A stretch of DNA of 64,000 nt from Nostoc sp. CENA543 (GCF_002896875.1 NZ_CP023278.1:1054001-1118000), one strand, 5' to 3'; shown: positions 46,229-56,395, numbered from the stretch's first letter. Notes: generated by a model from the sequence alone, not told the origin. Translations and numbers: made by a program.

Positions 46229-46611
46229 AAAACGTCTATAACTGAGTGCGGATGCAAATATTGTTGACTGCATAATCTTACAGACTTTCATGAGTCCTTA
46301 TCCTCATTTCAAACCTATGTCTTACGTCTTTAGAAGTAAACTTAATGACTCAAGCGCAAATCTTCCTGTTGAACAGTCAATTTTATTGGTAGATTTTGAT
46401 TACAGGAGATCTCTTATAGTATAAGGAGTTAAAAGGTTCAATGCTCAACACATAAAATACTAGGGTACAGATAAATTTATGCTTTGCAAGAGGTAAGATA
46501 AAAGCTATACATAGCACGTTATCCTTGAGGCATTAGCATATTGATCAAATGAGAATTGCTATAATCTATTGTTCAATCTAAATTCTTTACTATTGTTAGG
46601 TGTATTTTTCT

Positions 46612-47133
46612 ATGGGTTCCCCAATGAATCGTCTGTCTATTTTTGTAGACGGAAATAATATGTTCTATGCTCAACAAAAAAATGGTTGGTTTTTTGATCC
46701 CCGACGAGTATTAGAATACTTCAAACATGAGCAGTCAGAAACAACGTTAATCAATGCTTTTTGGTACACAGGCTTAAAAGATCCGCAAGATCAACGAGGT
46801 TTTCGAGACGCGCTCATCAGCTTAGGATATACAGTCCGAACGAAAATTCTCAAAGAATATTATGATGATTCCTCCGGTCGCTACTCACAAAAAGCTAATT
46901 TAGATATTGAAATTGTTGTTGATATGTTTAATACAGTAGATCAGTACGACCGAGTAGTTTTATTTAGTGGTGATGGCGATTTTGAAAGGGCAATTGAATT
47001 ATTAAGATCCAAAAATACTCATATTACAGTAGTTTCCACGGAAGGAATGATTGCGAGAGAGTTACGTAACGCCACTGATAGATATATAGATTTAAATGAT
47101 ATTAGAGACCAAATAGAAAAAGCAGAAGGTTAA
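46612..47133 (+). CDS. NYN-domain (LabA/DUF88-like) protein
   Basis: ATG 46612 is preferred (AGG 11 nt upstream); GTG 46600 and ATG 46624 are alternatives. The product of ~173 residues is a PIN-like NYN domain with the acidic metal-site residues in IFVDGNNMFY, ANLDIEIVVDMF and LFSGDGDFERA. NYN domains are predicted ribonucleases. LabA of Synechococcus, a relative, affects circadian gene expression. Whether this copy cleaves RNA or acts in circadian output is not shown by the sequence. Confidence 0.88.
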   Translation: MGSPMNRLSIFVDGNNMFYAQQKNGWFFDPRRVLEYFKHEQSETTLINAFWYTGLKDPQDQRGFRDALISLGYTVRTKILKEYYDDSSGRYSQKANLDIEIVVDMFNTVDQYDRVVLFSGDGDFERAIELLRSKNTHITVVSTEGMIARELRNATDRYIDLNDIRDQIEKAEG

Positions 47134-47217
47134 TACTCTTAGCAATTATTTACAAAGTTAAGACACAAAAAACTAATGTAAGCGATATTAAAAGTAAAAC
47201 TAAAACGACGAGCCAAA

Positions 47218-48822
47218 ATGACAAGTAAATCAGAAAGAATCATTATTTTCGATACGACCCTCCGCGATGGCGAACAATGTCCAGGAGCAACGTTAAATAT
47301 AGACGAAAAGCTCGTAATCGCTAAACAGTTGGCACGGTTAGGTGTGGATATTATTGAGGCGGGTTTTGCTTTTGCAAGTCCTGGAGATTTTGAAGCAGTA
47401 AGTAAGATTGCTCAAGCTGTGGGGACAGAAAATGGCCCGGTAATTTGTAGTTTGGCGAGAGCCAGACATGATGATATTAAAGCCGCAGCCGAGGCGATTA
47501 AACCAGCAGCGAAAGGGAGAATTCACACCTTTATTGCTACTTCTGATATTCACTTGCAATATAAGCTCAAAAAAACTCGTTCGGAAGTAATTGCGATCGC
47601 CGAGGAAATGGTAGCTTATGCCAAGAGTTTCACCGATGATGTGGAATTTTCCCCTGAAGATGCGGGACGTTCTGATCCTGAATTTTTGTATCAAGTCTTA
47701 GAAAGAGCGATCGCAGCCGGGGCAACAACAGTTAATATTCCCGATACAGTTGGTTACACCACACCCAATGAATTTGGGGCATTAATTAAGGGGATTAAAG
47801 AAAATGTCCCCAATATCGACCAAGCAATTATTTCTGTTCACGGACATAATGATTTAGGTTTAGCAGTTGCTAACTTCTTAGAAGCTGTCAAAAATGGTGC
47901 TAGACAGTTAGAATGTACCATCAATGGTATAGGTGAACGGGCAGGAAACGCCGCCTTAGAAGAATTAGTCATGGCGTTACACGTCCGCAGACAATATTTT
48001 AATCCCTTCTTGGGTAGACCGGAAAATTCTGAAGAATCCCTCACCAATATTGACACCAAACAAATTTATAAAACATCTCGTCTGGTGTCCAATTTGACTG
48101 GAATGTTAGTCCAGCCCAATAAAGCAATTGTCGGTGCAAATGCTTTTGCTCACGAGTCAGGAATTCACCAAGATGGAGTTTTGAAAAATAAACTCACCTA
48201 CGAAATTATGGACGCTCAATTGATTGGTTTAACAGACAATCAAATCGTCTTAGGTAAACATTCTGGGCGGAATGCTTTCAGGACACGCTTGAAAGAATTG
48301 GGCTTTGAATTATCAGAAACCGAACTCAATAAAGCCTTTGTCAGATTTAAAGAAGTCGCTGACAAAAAGAAAGAAATTTCTGATTGGGATTTAGAAGCCA
48401 TTGTCAACGATGAAATTCAACAAGCACCCGATTTATTCCGCGTAGAATTAGTCCAGGTTTCCTGCGGTAGTAACGCTCAACCCACAGCTACAGTTACCCT
48501 CCGCACCCCCACAGGCGAGGAACTCACCGACGCAGCCATTGGTACAGGGCCAGTAGACGCGGTTTACAAAGCTATTAACCGTGTAGTAAATGTTCCTAAC
48601 CAGTTGATTGAGTTCTCTGTGCAGTCAGTAACAGCCGGTATCGATGCAATTGGCGAAGTAACTATCCGTCTAAGACATGAGTCGCGAGTATTTTCCGGTC
48701 ATGCAGCCAATACCGATATTATAGTTGCATCAGCACAAGCTTATGTTAATGCACTCAATCGTTTGTACGCAGCATTGCAAACGCAAGAGAAGCAAACAGA
48801 AGTAACTGCTGAAAGAGTGTAA
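47218..48822 (+). CDS. leuA: 2-isopropylmalate synthase
   Basis: First committed step of leucine synthesis: acetyl-CoA plus 2-oxoisovalerate. The 534-residue protein has the catalytic barrel with [14 protein letters not shown] near the start, INIPDTVGY-like [25 protein letters not shown] (metal His) and [13 protein letters not shown] full C-terminal LeuA regulatory domain (~400-520) is the site of leucine feedback inhibition. Stand-alone by spacing; an STRR (GTGCTGA units) follows at 48826-48850. Confidence 0.97.
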   Translation: MTSKSERIIIFDTTLRDGEQCPGATLNIDEKLVIAKQLARLGVDIIEAGFAFASPGDFEAVSKIAQAVGTENGPVICSLARARHDDIKAAAEAIKPAAKGRIHTFIATSDIHLQYKLKKTRSEVIAIAEEMVAYAKSFTDDVEFSPEDAGRSDPEFLYQVLERAIAAGATTVNIPDTVGYTTPNEFGALIKGIKENVPNIDQAIISVHGHNDLGLAVANFLEAVKNGARQLECTINGIGERAGNAALEELVMALHVRRQYFNPFLGRPENSEESLTNIDTKQIYKTSRLVSNLTGMLVQPNKAIVGANAFAHESGIHQDGVLKNKLTYEIMDAQLIGLTDNQIVLGKHSGRNAFRTRLKELGFELSETELNKAFVRFKEVADKKKEISDWDLEAIVNDEIQQAPDLFRVELVQVSCGSNAQPTATVTLRTPTGEELTDAAIGTGPVDAVYKAINRVVNVPNQLIEFSVQSVTAGIDAIGEVTIRLRHESRVFSGHAANTDIIVASAQAYVNALNRLYAALQTQEKQTEVTAERV

Positions 48823-48917
48823 AAAGTGCTGAGTGCTGAGTGCTGAGTGAGAATCTCCACTTGTGTCTCAGCACTCATGACTGTAGAGATTCAAGACAGT
48901 CTCAGAGATAGCTTTAA

Positions 48918-49757
48918 ATGTGGAAATTTTATAAATACCATGCTTTGGGTAATGATTATTTAGTAATCAATCCCCAAGATTTATCGTGTGATTTAACCCC
49001 TGAGAAAATTAAAATAATCTGCGATCGCAATTTCGGCATCGGTTCCGATGGTATTTTGTTCGGGCCGCTACCATCAAACACAGCAAAATTTGCCTTACGC
49101 ATCTTCAACCCCGACGCGAGTGAAGCCGAAAAAAGCGGTAATGGACTGCGGATTTTTTCCCGTTATCTTTGGGATATGGGATGGGTAAATGAAGAGCCAT
49201 TCTCAATTGAAACTGCGGGTGGAATAGTGCAATCTGTAATCACAGATGCAGGTAAAATAGTTCAAGTCGAGATGGGGAAAGTCAGCTTTTGGAGTCGTGA
49301 TATTCCCGTTGTTGGCGATGATAGAGAAGTAATTCAAGAAAAAATCTTTCTTGATGAAGGCATTTTTACATTTTGTGCAGCCACAATAGGTAATCCACAC
49401 TGTGTCATTCTTTTAGATGACATCAATTCCGATGTCGCCAGAAATTTCGGCCCCATATTTGAAGTTTTTCCTCTTTTCCCTAATCGTACTAATGTGCAGT
49501 TTATGAAAGTATTGGATAGAAATACTATTCAAATTGAAATTTGGGAAAGAGGAGCAGGTTACACTTTAGCATCAGGTAGTAGTAGCAGTGCGGCGGCGGC
49601 TACTGCACATAAACTTGGTTTGTGTGATTCTGAAATTACCGTAAAAATGCCTGGCGGAGAAATTCTGATTCAAATTAAAGATGACTTTAATATCTCTATG
49701 ACTGGTGCTGTTACAAAAGTTGCTCAAGGAGAATTATCAGCAGAGTTATTCGCATAA
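48918..49757 (+). CDS. Diaminopimelate epimerase homologue lacking both catalytic cysteines
   Basis: 279 residues with the DapF fold throughout: YHALGNDYLVI, FGIGSDGILF, RIFNPDASEAEKSGNGLR, GNPHCVIL, ERGAGYTLASGSSSSAAAA and MTGAV. In true DapF the two catalytic Cys (E. coli C73 and C217) sit in the contexts CGNG and ACGSGA. Here both positions are Ser (S73 in KSGNG, S219 in LASGSS). Classical Cys-thiolate epimerisation of LL-diaminopimelate is therefore doubtful. The frame, length and substrate-binding motifs are intact, so it is not a decayed gene. It may be a related isomerase or a non-epimerase; a second true dapF would be expected elsewhere. Confidence 0.88.
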   Translation: MWKFYKYHALGNDYLVINPQDLSCDLTPEKIKIICDRNFGIGSDGILFGPLPSNTAKFALRIFNPDASEAEKSGNGLRIFSRYLWDMGWVNEEPFSIETAGGIVQSVITDAGKIVQVEMGKVSFWSRDIPVVGDDREVIQEKIFLDEGIFTFCAATIGNPHCVILLDDINSDVARNFGPIFEVFPLFPNRTNVQFMKVLDRNTIQIEIWERGAGYTLASGSSSSAAAATAHKLGLCDSEITVKMPGGEILIQIKDDFNISMTGAVTKVAQGELSAELFA

Positions 49758-49844
49758 AACCTGTTAGCAATATTTGAGAAAATTACTGAACCAGTATTTA
49801 GGTAGTAGCGTGTAAATTCAAAATATGGGCATCTACTACCATTT

Positions 49845-51287
49845 ATGAATAATCACAAAACAAAATCTTGGGAAGAAGTTCGTACAGCTTTTCAAAAAAT
49901 TTGGGGTTATGAAGATTTTCGTCCGCCACAAGGTGAAATTGTCAACAGTTTATTAACGCAAAAAGATGCACTAATCATTATGCCCACAGGTGGCGGAAAA
50001 TCTATTTGTTTTCAACTACCTGCACTACTACAAACTGGTTTAACTTTGGTAATATCACCATTAGTTGCACTGATGGAAAATCAAGTCCAGGAACTACTAG
50101 AACGTCAGCAAAAAGCGGCATTACTGCATAGTGAATTACCATCATTTCAACGGCGTGCCACATTGCAAGCATTAGAAAAACAGCAACTCAGATTATTATA
50201 TTTATCACCAGAAACTTTATTAAGTCCGCCAGTCTGGGAAAGATTATGTCATCCGCAATTGCAAATTAATGGTCTGATTTTAGATGAAGCCCATTGTTTA
50301 GTACAGTGGGGTGAAACCTTTCGCCCAGCTTATCGCAGATTAGGATCTATTAGACCTGCATTACTCAAACATAAACCACCAGGCACAAAAATCAGTATAG
50401 CTGCCTTTACTGCCACGGCTGACCCCTCAGCCCAAAAAACTATTCAAACTGTTGTACAATTACAACAACCGGAAATATTTCGCCTTAATCCTTACCGTCC
50501 GAATTTGCATCCTACCGTCCGCATCGCTTGGACACCAAGGGGAAGAAAACAACAATTAATTAAATTTATTCAAAATCGACCACAACAAGCTGGCTTAATT
50601 TATGTGCGGACTCGGCGAGATAGTGAAAATTTAGCTGCTTGGTTAGCAGAGATGGGTTATAAAACTGCTAGTTATCATGCGGGTTTAGGTGCAACAGAAC
50701 GCCGAGAAGTGGAAGCAAGTTGGTTGGGTGGTAAAATTCCTTTTGTTGTGTGTACCTGCGCCTTTGGAATGGGGATAAATAAGCCTGATGTGCGTTGGGT
50801 GATACATTATCACGCACCCCATCTATTATCTGAATATGTGCAGGAAATTGGGCGTGCGGGTAGGGATGGGAAACCTGCTGAGGCTTTAACCTTAATCAGT
50901 GAGCCTACAGGGTGGCTAGATCCAGAGGATAAACAAAGACAGGAATTTTTTCAAGAACAAATGCGATCGCAGCAGCAAAAAGCCCAGCAGCTAATTAAAA
51001 AACTACCACAACAGGGAGAAGTTAACGCGATAACTAAACAATTTCCCGATAGTGCGATCGCTTTAGCTCTACTTCATAGTAGTGGGCAGTTACATTGGCT
51101 TGACCCATTCCATTACAAAATAGAACATAAAGCCAAAAGTCAGCCAGTAACGCAATTACACGCTGCTCAACAAATGAATCAATATTTAAATACAAAAAAA
51201 TGCCGTTGGCAATATTTATTAACTGCTTTTGGCTTTGAGAGAGAAGCCGCTAACTGGCGTTGTGGACACTGCGATAATTGTCGTTAA
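49845..51287 (+). CDS. recQ: RecQ-family ATP-dependent DNA helicase
   Basis: 480 residues with superfamily 2 motifs: Walker A MPTGGGKS (46-53), DEAH box (147-150, DEAHCLVQWG), SIAAFTATAD (III), GLIYVRTRRDSE (IV), FGMGINKPDVRWVIHY (V) and YVQEIGRAGRDGKPA (VI). A four-Cys zinc motif closes the protein (CRWQYLLTAFGF...CGHCDNC). There is no HRDC domain and the winged-helix is reduced, so it is the short RecQ type. Role in recombination and repair. Confidence 0.94.
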   Translation: MNNHKTKSWEEVRTAFQKIWGYEDFRPPQGEIVNSLLTQKDALIIMPTGGGKSICFQLPALLQTGLTLVISPLVALMENQVQELLERQQKAALLHSELPSFQRRATLQALEKQQLRLLYLSPETLLSPPVWERLCHPQLQINGLILDEAHCLVQWGETFRPAYRRLGSIRPALLKHKPPGTKISIAAFTATADPSAQKTIQTVVQLQQPEIFRLNPYRPNLHPTVRIAWTPRGRKQQLIKFIQNRPQQAGLIYVRTRRDSENLAAWLAEMGYKTASYHAGLGATERREVEASWLGGKIPFVVCTCAFGMGINKPDVRWVIHYHAPHLLSEYVQEIGRAGRDGKPAEALTLISEPTGWLDPEDKQRQEFFQEQMRSQQQKAQQLIKKLPQQGEVNAITKQFPDSAIALALLHSSGQLHWLDPFHYKIEHKAKSQPVTQLHAAQQMNQYLNTKKCRWQYLLTAFGFEREAANWRCGHCDNCR

Positions 51288-51319
51288 TACTCTTTTTCTA
51301 TCACATCACTTGAATATGT

Positions 51320-51898
51320 TTAATTCCAAATTCGTTGCATATTCAGTACAAATCCAGGTAATACATTTTCACCAGAAATAGTTTGCGGAGATTTTAAAAC
51401 TTCTATTTCTTGTCCAGGACGATAAATTTCCACCTCTTGCTTTTTGCGATTGATTAAACAACCCAATCGGCACCCATTTAACATATACTCATTCATTTTG
51501 TCTTGCACTTTCTTCAGGTTATCAGATGGCGACATGATTTCGATGACAAAGTCAGGACATAGAGGCAGAAATCTTTCTCTTTGTTCTTTAGTCAAAGCTT
51601 CCCATCGAGATTTTTCCACCCAAGATACATCAGGAGAACGGTCAGCACCATTTGGTAATGTAAATCCAGTGGATGAATCAAAGACCTCACCGAGTTGATT
51701 TTGTTCATTCCATGATGCTATTTGCAAAATTAAATTAACGTTCTTTCTCCCAGTTTCTCCTCCCGTGGGTGGCATTATTATTAACTCTCCCTGAGCATTA
51801 CGTTCTAATTTTAAGTCTGGGTTTTCTGCACACAATTGATAAAATTGATCTCTCGTTAACTTAATTACAGAATTAAGATTTAAAGTAAGTGCTGTCAT
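51320..51898 (-). CDS. Uma2-family (DUF820) endonuclease-like protein
   Basis: Start set at ATG 51898 (MTALTLNLNSVIKLTRDQFY, the usual family start); an upstream in-frame ATG at 51961 would add 21 residues. About 192 residues with the PD-(D/E)XK-like core: ADRSPDVSWV, PDFVIEIMSPSDN and GCRLGCLINRKKQEVEIYRP. Uma2 proteins are present in dozens of copies in cyanobacteria; function is mostly unknown, possibly restriction-like nucleases or transposon relatives. Confidence 0.88.
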   Translation of the reverse strand: MTALTLNLNSVIKLTRDQFYQLCAENPDLKLERNAQGELIIMPPTGGETGRKNVNLILQIASWNEQNQLGEVFDSSTGFTLPNGADRSPDVSWVEKSRWEALTKEQRERFLPLCPDFVIEIMSPSDNLKKVQDKMNEYMLNGCRLGCLINRKKQEVEIYRPGQEIEVLKSPQTISGENVLPGFVLNMQRIWN

Positions 51899-51988
51899 AG
51901 GAATAGTTTTTGTCTTTGTGAATTCGCGTGGATACGAATCTATATCCATTTTGTGACACAAACATATAAAAGAAAGTGTAAATATTAG

Positions 51989-52654
51989 TTAAGATTTTAA
52001 CCATCTTCGCCAATCTACATTCGATTCTTCACAAGGTTGATAAAAATTGGGATTACCTGTCACCAACACTTTAGCAATCATCTGCATTGACTGAGCATCA
52101 CTTGGGAGGAAATGTCTATTAGCGGCAAAATTCCATCCATACACATTTGGATGATGCCAGTTATCTAGTTGAATTACCTGTATTAGCTCATGGGATACTA
52201 TTGATAGTAACTCCTGTTCAGTAGCTAACATTTGACTGCGGTAGTCAGAGAGTAGATAAACGAGGAGATTAAAACCAAAATTACAGTAATGGTGTTTTGG
52301 GATTGACTTAGGTTCTACAGTCAAAGATTCTCCACGAATTTTTAAATGCAAAGCATTCGTATTTTCGTAATCATCCTCGTTCTCAATTTCTACTGGATAT
52401 AGGGTTGCAAATAACCCATTTCCTATGTCTGGACGGTTGCTAAAAGCAGTAATTGCTAATACAGGTTGAATACCAGCAAGACCATACCAATGTACGAGTT
52501 CCTCAAAGACTAGAACCCAGTAATAATCATTCCGAAAACCTGTCAATCTAGCAGATACCATGTCAATGTTTATCTTGCCAAAACCTGGAAAATCAAGATT
52601 TCTATGAGCTTGGTCTAGGCACTCTAAGATTTCATGAACGGTATAAGCTACCAT
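51989..52654 (-). CDS. Conserved hypothetical protein
   Basis: 221 residues, no signal peptide or membrane segment. Mixed α/β with Trp/Tyr-rich segments (YYWVLVFEELVHWYGL; NWHHPNVYGWNFAANRHFLP) and a VSHELIQVIQ helix resembling, but not matching, a metal-site HExxH (here HELIQ). I do not recognise a family. It lies 90 bp from the Uma2 gene on the same strand; the pairing may be chance. Confidence 0.6.
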   Translation of the reverse strand: MVAYTVHEILECLDQAHRNLDFPGFGKINIDMVSARLTGFRNDYYWVLVFEELVHWYGLAGIQPVLAITAFSNRPDIGNGLFATLYPVEIENEDDYENTNALHLKIRGESLTVEPKSIPKHHYCNFGFNLLVYLLSDYRSQMLATEQELLSIVSHELIQVIQLDNWHHPNVYGWNFAANRHFLPSDAQSMQMIAKVLVTGNPNFYQPCEESNVDWRRWLKS

Positions 52655-52741
52655 ACATATTTTAATAGGCTATGTGCAAATTTGTTACATTGATTTGAAA
52701 TAAGGTTGTGACAAATGGACTGCTGAAAAGCTCAACATTAA

Positions 52742-52782
52742 AGCAGTCCAAAATCCAAAATCCAAAATCCAAAATTCAAAAT
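52742..52782. repeat. AATCCAA-type STRR array
   Basis: Contiguous CCAAAAT/TCCAAAA heptamers in the gap between the hypothetical gene and the DAHP synthase gene. Confidence 0.8.
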
Positions 52783-52796
52783 GGTGTTAGCTGTTC

Positions 52797-53840
52797 TTAC
52801 TTTAATTGTTCATGGGCAGCTAAAATAATTTTTTCTGTTTCTTCCCAACCGATACAGGGGTCAGTTACAGAAATGCCATACTTGAGTTCCTCTTTGGGAC
52901 AATTAATTGGTTGATTGCCTTCAGATAGATTTGATTCTAACATCATGCCTACAATAGATGTATTACCATCAATAATTTGTTGCACGACATTTTCTAAGAC
53001 AGAAGATTGTAATTTGTAATTTTTATTCGTATTGCCGTGGCTACAATCAATCACGATACGTGGCGGTAAATTAGCTTGTTTTAATTGTGTTTCTACTTGT
53101 TGTACACTCTCGGCATCAAAGTTGGGTTGACTACCACCGCGTAAAATTACATGACCGTAAGCATTACCTTTAGTTTCAAATACACTCACCTGTCCTTTAG
53201 GATTAATTCCTAAGAAATTATGGGGAGTTCTGGCAGAATGTAAGGCATTTAAGGCGACTTGAATGTTGCCATCTGTACCATTTTTAAAACCTACAGGCAT
53301 TGATAAACCACTGGCCATTTCACGGTGAGTTTGAGATTCAGTTGTGCGTGCGCCAATTGCTGACCAAGTAATTAATTCGCCGATGTATTGCGGAATAATA
53401 GGATCTAAGGCTTCTGTAGCACTAGGCAATCCTAATTCTGCCAATTGCACTAATAGTTTTCTCGCAATTATTAGACCCTTTTCAACATGGAAAGAATCAT
53501 CCATATTAGGGTCGTTAATTAAACCTTTCCAACCTACTGTGGTTCGGGGTTTTTCAAAATAAACCCGCATAATTAGTAATAGCTTATCTTGGACGCGATC
53601 GCTTAAATCTTTCAGTCGTTTTGCATACTCTAATGCCGCTTCTGGGTCATGAATTGAACAAGGGCCAACTACTATAAATTTACGTCTATCTTGAAAGTCT
53701 AAAATTTGTTCTATTTCTTTGCGAAATTTCCAAACAGTTTGTTCCGCAGTTTTTGTTAAGGGTACTTTAGATTTTATTTCGTTAGGGGTTAAGAGAACGT
53801 GGCAATTTTTAATATTGGTGTTAAATAATTTGTTGTGCAT
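52797..53840 (-). CDS. aroF: 3-deoxy-7-phosphoheptulonate (DAHP) synthase, class I
   Basis: First step of the shikimate pathway, condensing PEP and erythrose-4-phosphate. 347 residues with VVGPCSIHDPEAALEYA, MRVYFEKPRTTVGWKGLINDP, IGARTTESQTHREMASGLSMPVGFKNGTDG, RIVIDCSHGN and LRGG. Length and motifs fit the AroF/AroG/AroH type with an N-terminal feedback region. Which aromatic amino acid inhibits it cannot be told from the sequence, so the symbol is approximate. Confidence 0.92.
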   Translation of the reverse strand: MHNKLFNTNIKNCHVLLTPNEIKSKVPLTKTAEQTVWKFRKEIEQILDFQDRRKFIVVGPCSIHDPEAALEYAKRLKDLSDRVQDKLLLIMRVYFEKPRTTVGWKGLINDPNMDDSFHVEKGLIIARKLLVQLAELGLPSATEALDPIIPQYIGELITWSAIGARTTESQTHREMASGLSMPVGFKNGTDGNIQVALNALHSARTPHNFLGINPKGQVSVFETKGNAYGHVILRGGSQPNFDAESVQQVETQLKQANLPPRIVIDCSHGNTNKNYKLQSSVLENVVQQIIDGNTSIVGMMLESNLSEGNQPINCPKEELKYGISVTDPCIGWEETEKIILAAHEQLK

Positions 53841-53978
53841 GGAGAAGTTGTCTTGATGGTTGAGATGGAATTTTGAGTCCGATTAGTATCCATATTGTAA
53901 ATGAAACACAGGATACAGATTCATTTACTTTTTTGGCAAGTCAGAAAAATCAGACATAACAGCTAGGGTTACGGCAAT

Positions 53979-54005
53979 AAAAAAGGGAGAGTATTTCCCC
54001 TCCCT
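53979..54005 (-). terminator. Rho-independent terminator of the GH13 gene
   Basis: On the minus strand a GGGAG...CTCCC stem is followed by TTTTTT (53979-53984 on the plus strand). It lies about 35 bp past the stop of the glycosidase gene and separates it from the DAHP synthase gene. Confidence 0.75.
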
Positions 54006-54037
54006 AGAAGTTGAACCTGAGATTTCAGTATATTTTA

Positions 54038-55696
54038 TTACTGCCAAACAAATACTTTGGCTTCGTAAGACCCAATATCGGTCATAATCCCATCATCACC
54101 GGCTTCTACGTCGTAATCTCCTGTCCACTCGTGCCATGTACCACCACAGGGAAAATTAGGAACGTGATAACCTGCGAGGAAATTTTCGGAGAAATTCACT
54201 ACTACAACCACACGAGAACCTTCTTCATTCCAACGACTGTAGGCTAATACCTGAGCTTCGTGATTTTCGTGAATAAAATCAATATTTTCTGTGTAGAGGG
54301 CATGGTTATTTTTACGTAATTGAATCAACCCTTTGTAGTATTCAAATAAACTACTATTTAGGTCATTACCTAAGAGTTGCCAATCTATTTTTGCTGATTC
54401 CTGCTGTTTAGGCTTGTATTCCCCAAATTCTTCACCCATCCAAATTAGGGGTACGCCGACGGATGTTAAGAGGATAGCTACGCCGAGTTTAGCGCGTTTA
54501 AAAGCTTCCTCAGCGAAAATATTGCGATCGCCTAACTCCACCATGAGATGATGATGGTCATGGTTAGTTAAGTAATTCACCACATTAGTTGCACCTAAAA
54601 AGCCTTGACGCTTACAGTCAATGACATCTTTGAGGTTCTCTAAATCAAAGGTATCGCCGCAAATATGAGCTTTGATGGTGTGGTAGAAGCTATCATGCCA
54701 ACAGCCATCCATCGGCCCGTCAACATTAGTAATGCTAGTAGTTTCTGGGATGTGTTCTGCCACATTATAAAATGGTTTTGCACCAGCAGTTTTTTTAGTT
54801 TCCTGCACAATCCAGTGCATAAAATCGTAGTTACCTAGTTGTCTAGCAGCATCATAACGAATGCCGTCTATATGATATTCTTCAATCCAAAACCGCACCG
54901 TATCACCAATAAATTTTCGGGCTGGATAGATATCTAAATTTTCATCATAGAGTTCATAATTAAATTCTGGCCCCCAGTTATTATCAGGGTCACGGGGTTC
55001 ATGGTGGTACCAATAATCATGGTCGATTTGTGTTAATGGACTAGAGGCTTCTGAGTGGTTATAAATCCCATCCATTAAGACACGAATTCCCCGATGATGA
55101 CACTCATCAATTAAACGTTTTAAATCTGCTGTTGAACCATAGCTAGATTCTGTTGCAAAAAAATAGCGGGGATTGTAACCCCAACTATAATCACCAGGAT
55201 ATTCTTTCACAGGCATTAACTCAATAGCGTTGATGCCTAATTCACATAAGTAATCTAATTTCTCAATAACGTGTTTATATTTTCCCCGTGCATAGGGGTC
55301 ATCCTCACCACCAGAAAAATCACTAACGTGTAATTCATAAATTACTAATTCATGGTCTGCTGGTAAAGGTTGATTATCATATTGCCAGACATAAGTATCA
55401 ACAATAATTTCCCCATCTTTGATGCGGATAACACCATTATCTTTGCCGCTCAATTCATCAATATCGGTTGCGTATGGATCTGTGACATCAACCCACTGTT
55501 CTTCTTCAAAAAACCAAGATTTTGTCTGTACTCGAAATTTATATTTATAAGTTCCATCTTCCAAGTCAACATGGGTACGAAAATAACCATCATCACCTTT
55601 TTCCATAGGAATTTCCTGCCAATCTGAGAAATCCCCTATGACAGCCGCCCCTTTGTTATAGGGTGCAAATAACTTAAATTCAATGGAATTTTTCAT
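54038..55696 (-). CDS. GH13 α-amylase-family enzyme with N-terminal CBM48
   Basis: 552 residues. An N-terminal CBM48 (1-90: APYNKGAAVIGDFSDW, TYKYKFRV) precedes the TIM barrel. GH13 motifs are I DGIYNH (209-214), II GIRYDA with nucleophile D282, III NVAEH with acid/base E314, and IV TNHD with D380. A C-terminal β domain follows. The catalytic triad is complete. No signal peptide, so a cytoplasmic enzyme acting on glycogen or maltodextrin (branching-type, amylase or trehalose-related) is likely. The precise specificity cannot be read by eye. Confidence 0.9.
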   Translation of the reverse strand: MKNSIEFKLFAPYNKGAAVIGDFSDWQEIPMEKGDDGYFRTHVDLEDGTYKYKFRVQTKSWFFEEEQWVDVTDPYATDIDELSGKDNGVIRIKDGEIIVDTYVWQYDNQPLPADHELVIYELHVSDFSGGEDDPYARGKYKHVIEKLDYLCELGINAIELMPVKEYPGDYSWGYNPRYFFATESSYGSTADLKRLIDECHHRGIRVLMDGIYNHSEASSPLTQIDHDYWYHHEPRDPDNNWGPEFNYELYDENLDIYPARKFIGDTVRFWIEEYHIDGIRYDAARQLGNYDFMHWIVQETKKTAGAKPFYNVAEHIPETTSITNVDGPMDGCWHDSFYHTIKAHICGDTFDLENLKDVIDCKRQGFLGATNVVNYLTNHDHHHLMVELGDRNIFAEEAFKRAKLGVAILLTSVGVPLIWMGEEFGEYKPKQQESAKIDWQLLGNDLNSSLFEYYKGLIQLRKNNHALYTENIDFIHENHEAQVLAYSRWNEEGSRVVVVVNFSENFLAGYHVPNFPCGGTWHEWTGDYDVEAGDDGIMTDIGSYEAKVFVWQ

Positions 55697-55907
55697 GAAA
55701 ATTTATCAAATTATGAAAAGTTAGTAATCATTATTTTCTAATTAATAATCAATTTGCAAATCAATCAGAGGATATAATTAATAGCTGAGTTCCTCTATCC
55801 TGAGTTTGAGACTTCAATATATCAATAGGTTACTTATTAATCTATCTTAAAATAATTTTTACCGCTTCATATACTCAGTAATTGTCTACTACCCTCAGAT
55901 ATATATA

Positions 55908-56005
55908 AAAGCAAATATTCGGTAGCCATTTTATAGAGTCATCACAACTTCCCAAATATGAAGCGGATTCTTTTGAGACTGTGATATTTACCGAATATTT
56001 GCTTT
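55908..56005. repeat. 98-bp element with 17-bp perfect inverted repeats
   Basis: AAAGCAAATATTCGGTA (55908-55924) is mirrored exactly at 55989-56005. No coding capacity. It lies just after the stop of the DUF1823-like gene (minus strand), so it could be a MITE or a long terminator-like stem. The rest of 55697-56011 is empty. Confidence 0.6.
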
Positions 56006-56011
56006 GATTAA

Positions 56012-56395
56012 TTATTTACTTTGATCAATGGTTTGCTGCAAATGACTTAATAACCAATTAGCAGCAGTTGCTCTGCGAGTTTCCCGTGGTGTAAATGTAC
56101 CAATTTTGTAACCCTTAAAACCCAACTTTTCCTTTGTAATTTGTTTATATTGTTGAGGAATAGAGCGGGTTAACTTCATAGTAGCGGGACGGCTATCTAA
56201 AAAATTGGGTGGTTCTGGATACTCATCTCGCCATTCTGCTGCAACCAAGCTGTTATCCCACTTTTCTGTTGTAGAGTCATAGCGATAACCCAAGTAATAC
56301 CAGACTAATTGCATGACTGTTGCATCATCAATTTGGTCATTGAGAATACCCCAGATAGTATCTGTATTGAGTGGTGGTAGTTCAGACATAAGCAA
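56012..56395 (-). CDS. Conserved cyanobacterial protein, DUF1823-like
   Basis: 127 residues; true start may be MSELPPLN, two codons in. Conserved-looking segments are VMQLVWYYLGYRYD, YPEPPNFLDSRPATMKLTRSIP and LGFKGYKIGTFTPRETRRATAANWLLSHL. From memory these match DUF1823, a small family of cyanobacteria and plastids of unknown function. No signal peptide. The family call is moderate; a real gene is likely. Confidence 0.75.
   Translation of the reverse strand: MLMSELPPLNTDTIWGILNDQIDDATVMQLVWYYLGYRYDSTTEKWDNSLVAAEWRDEYPEPPNFLDSRPATMKLTRSIPQQYKQITKEKLGFKGYKIGTFTPRETRRATAANWLLSHLQQTIDQSK

Noticed and set aside
48918-49757. Treating the dapF homologue as a pseudogene
   Set aside because: Full length, open frame and other DapF motifs preserved; both catalytic Cys are changed specifically to Ser, which looks like a functional shift rather than decay.
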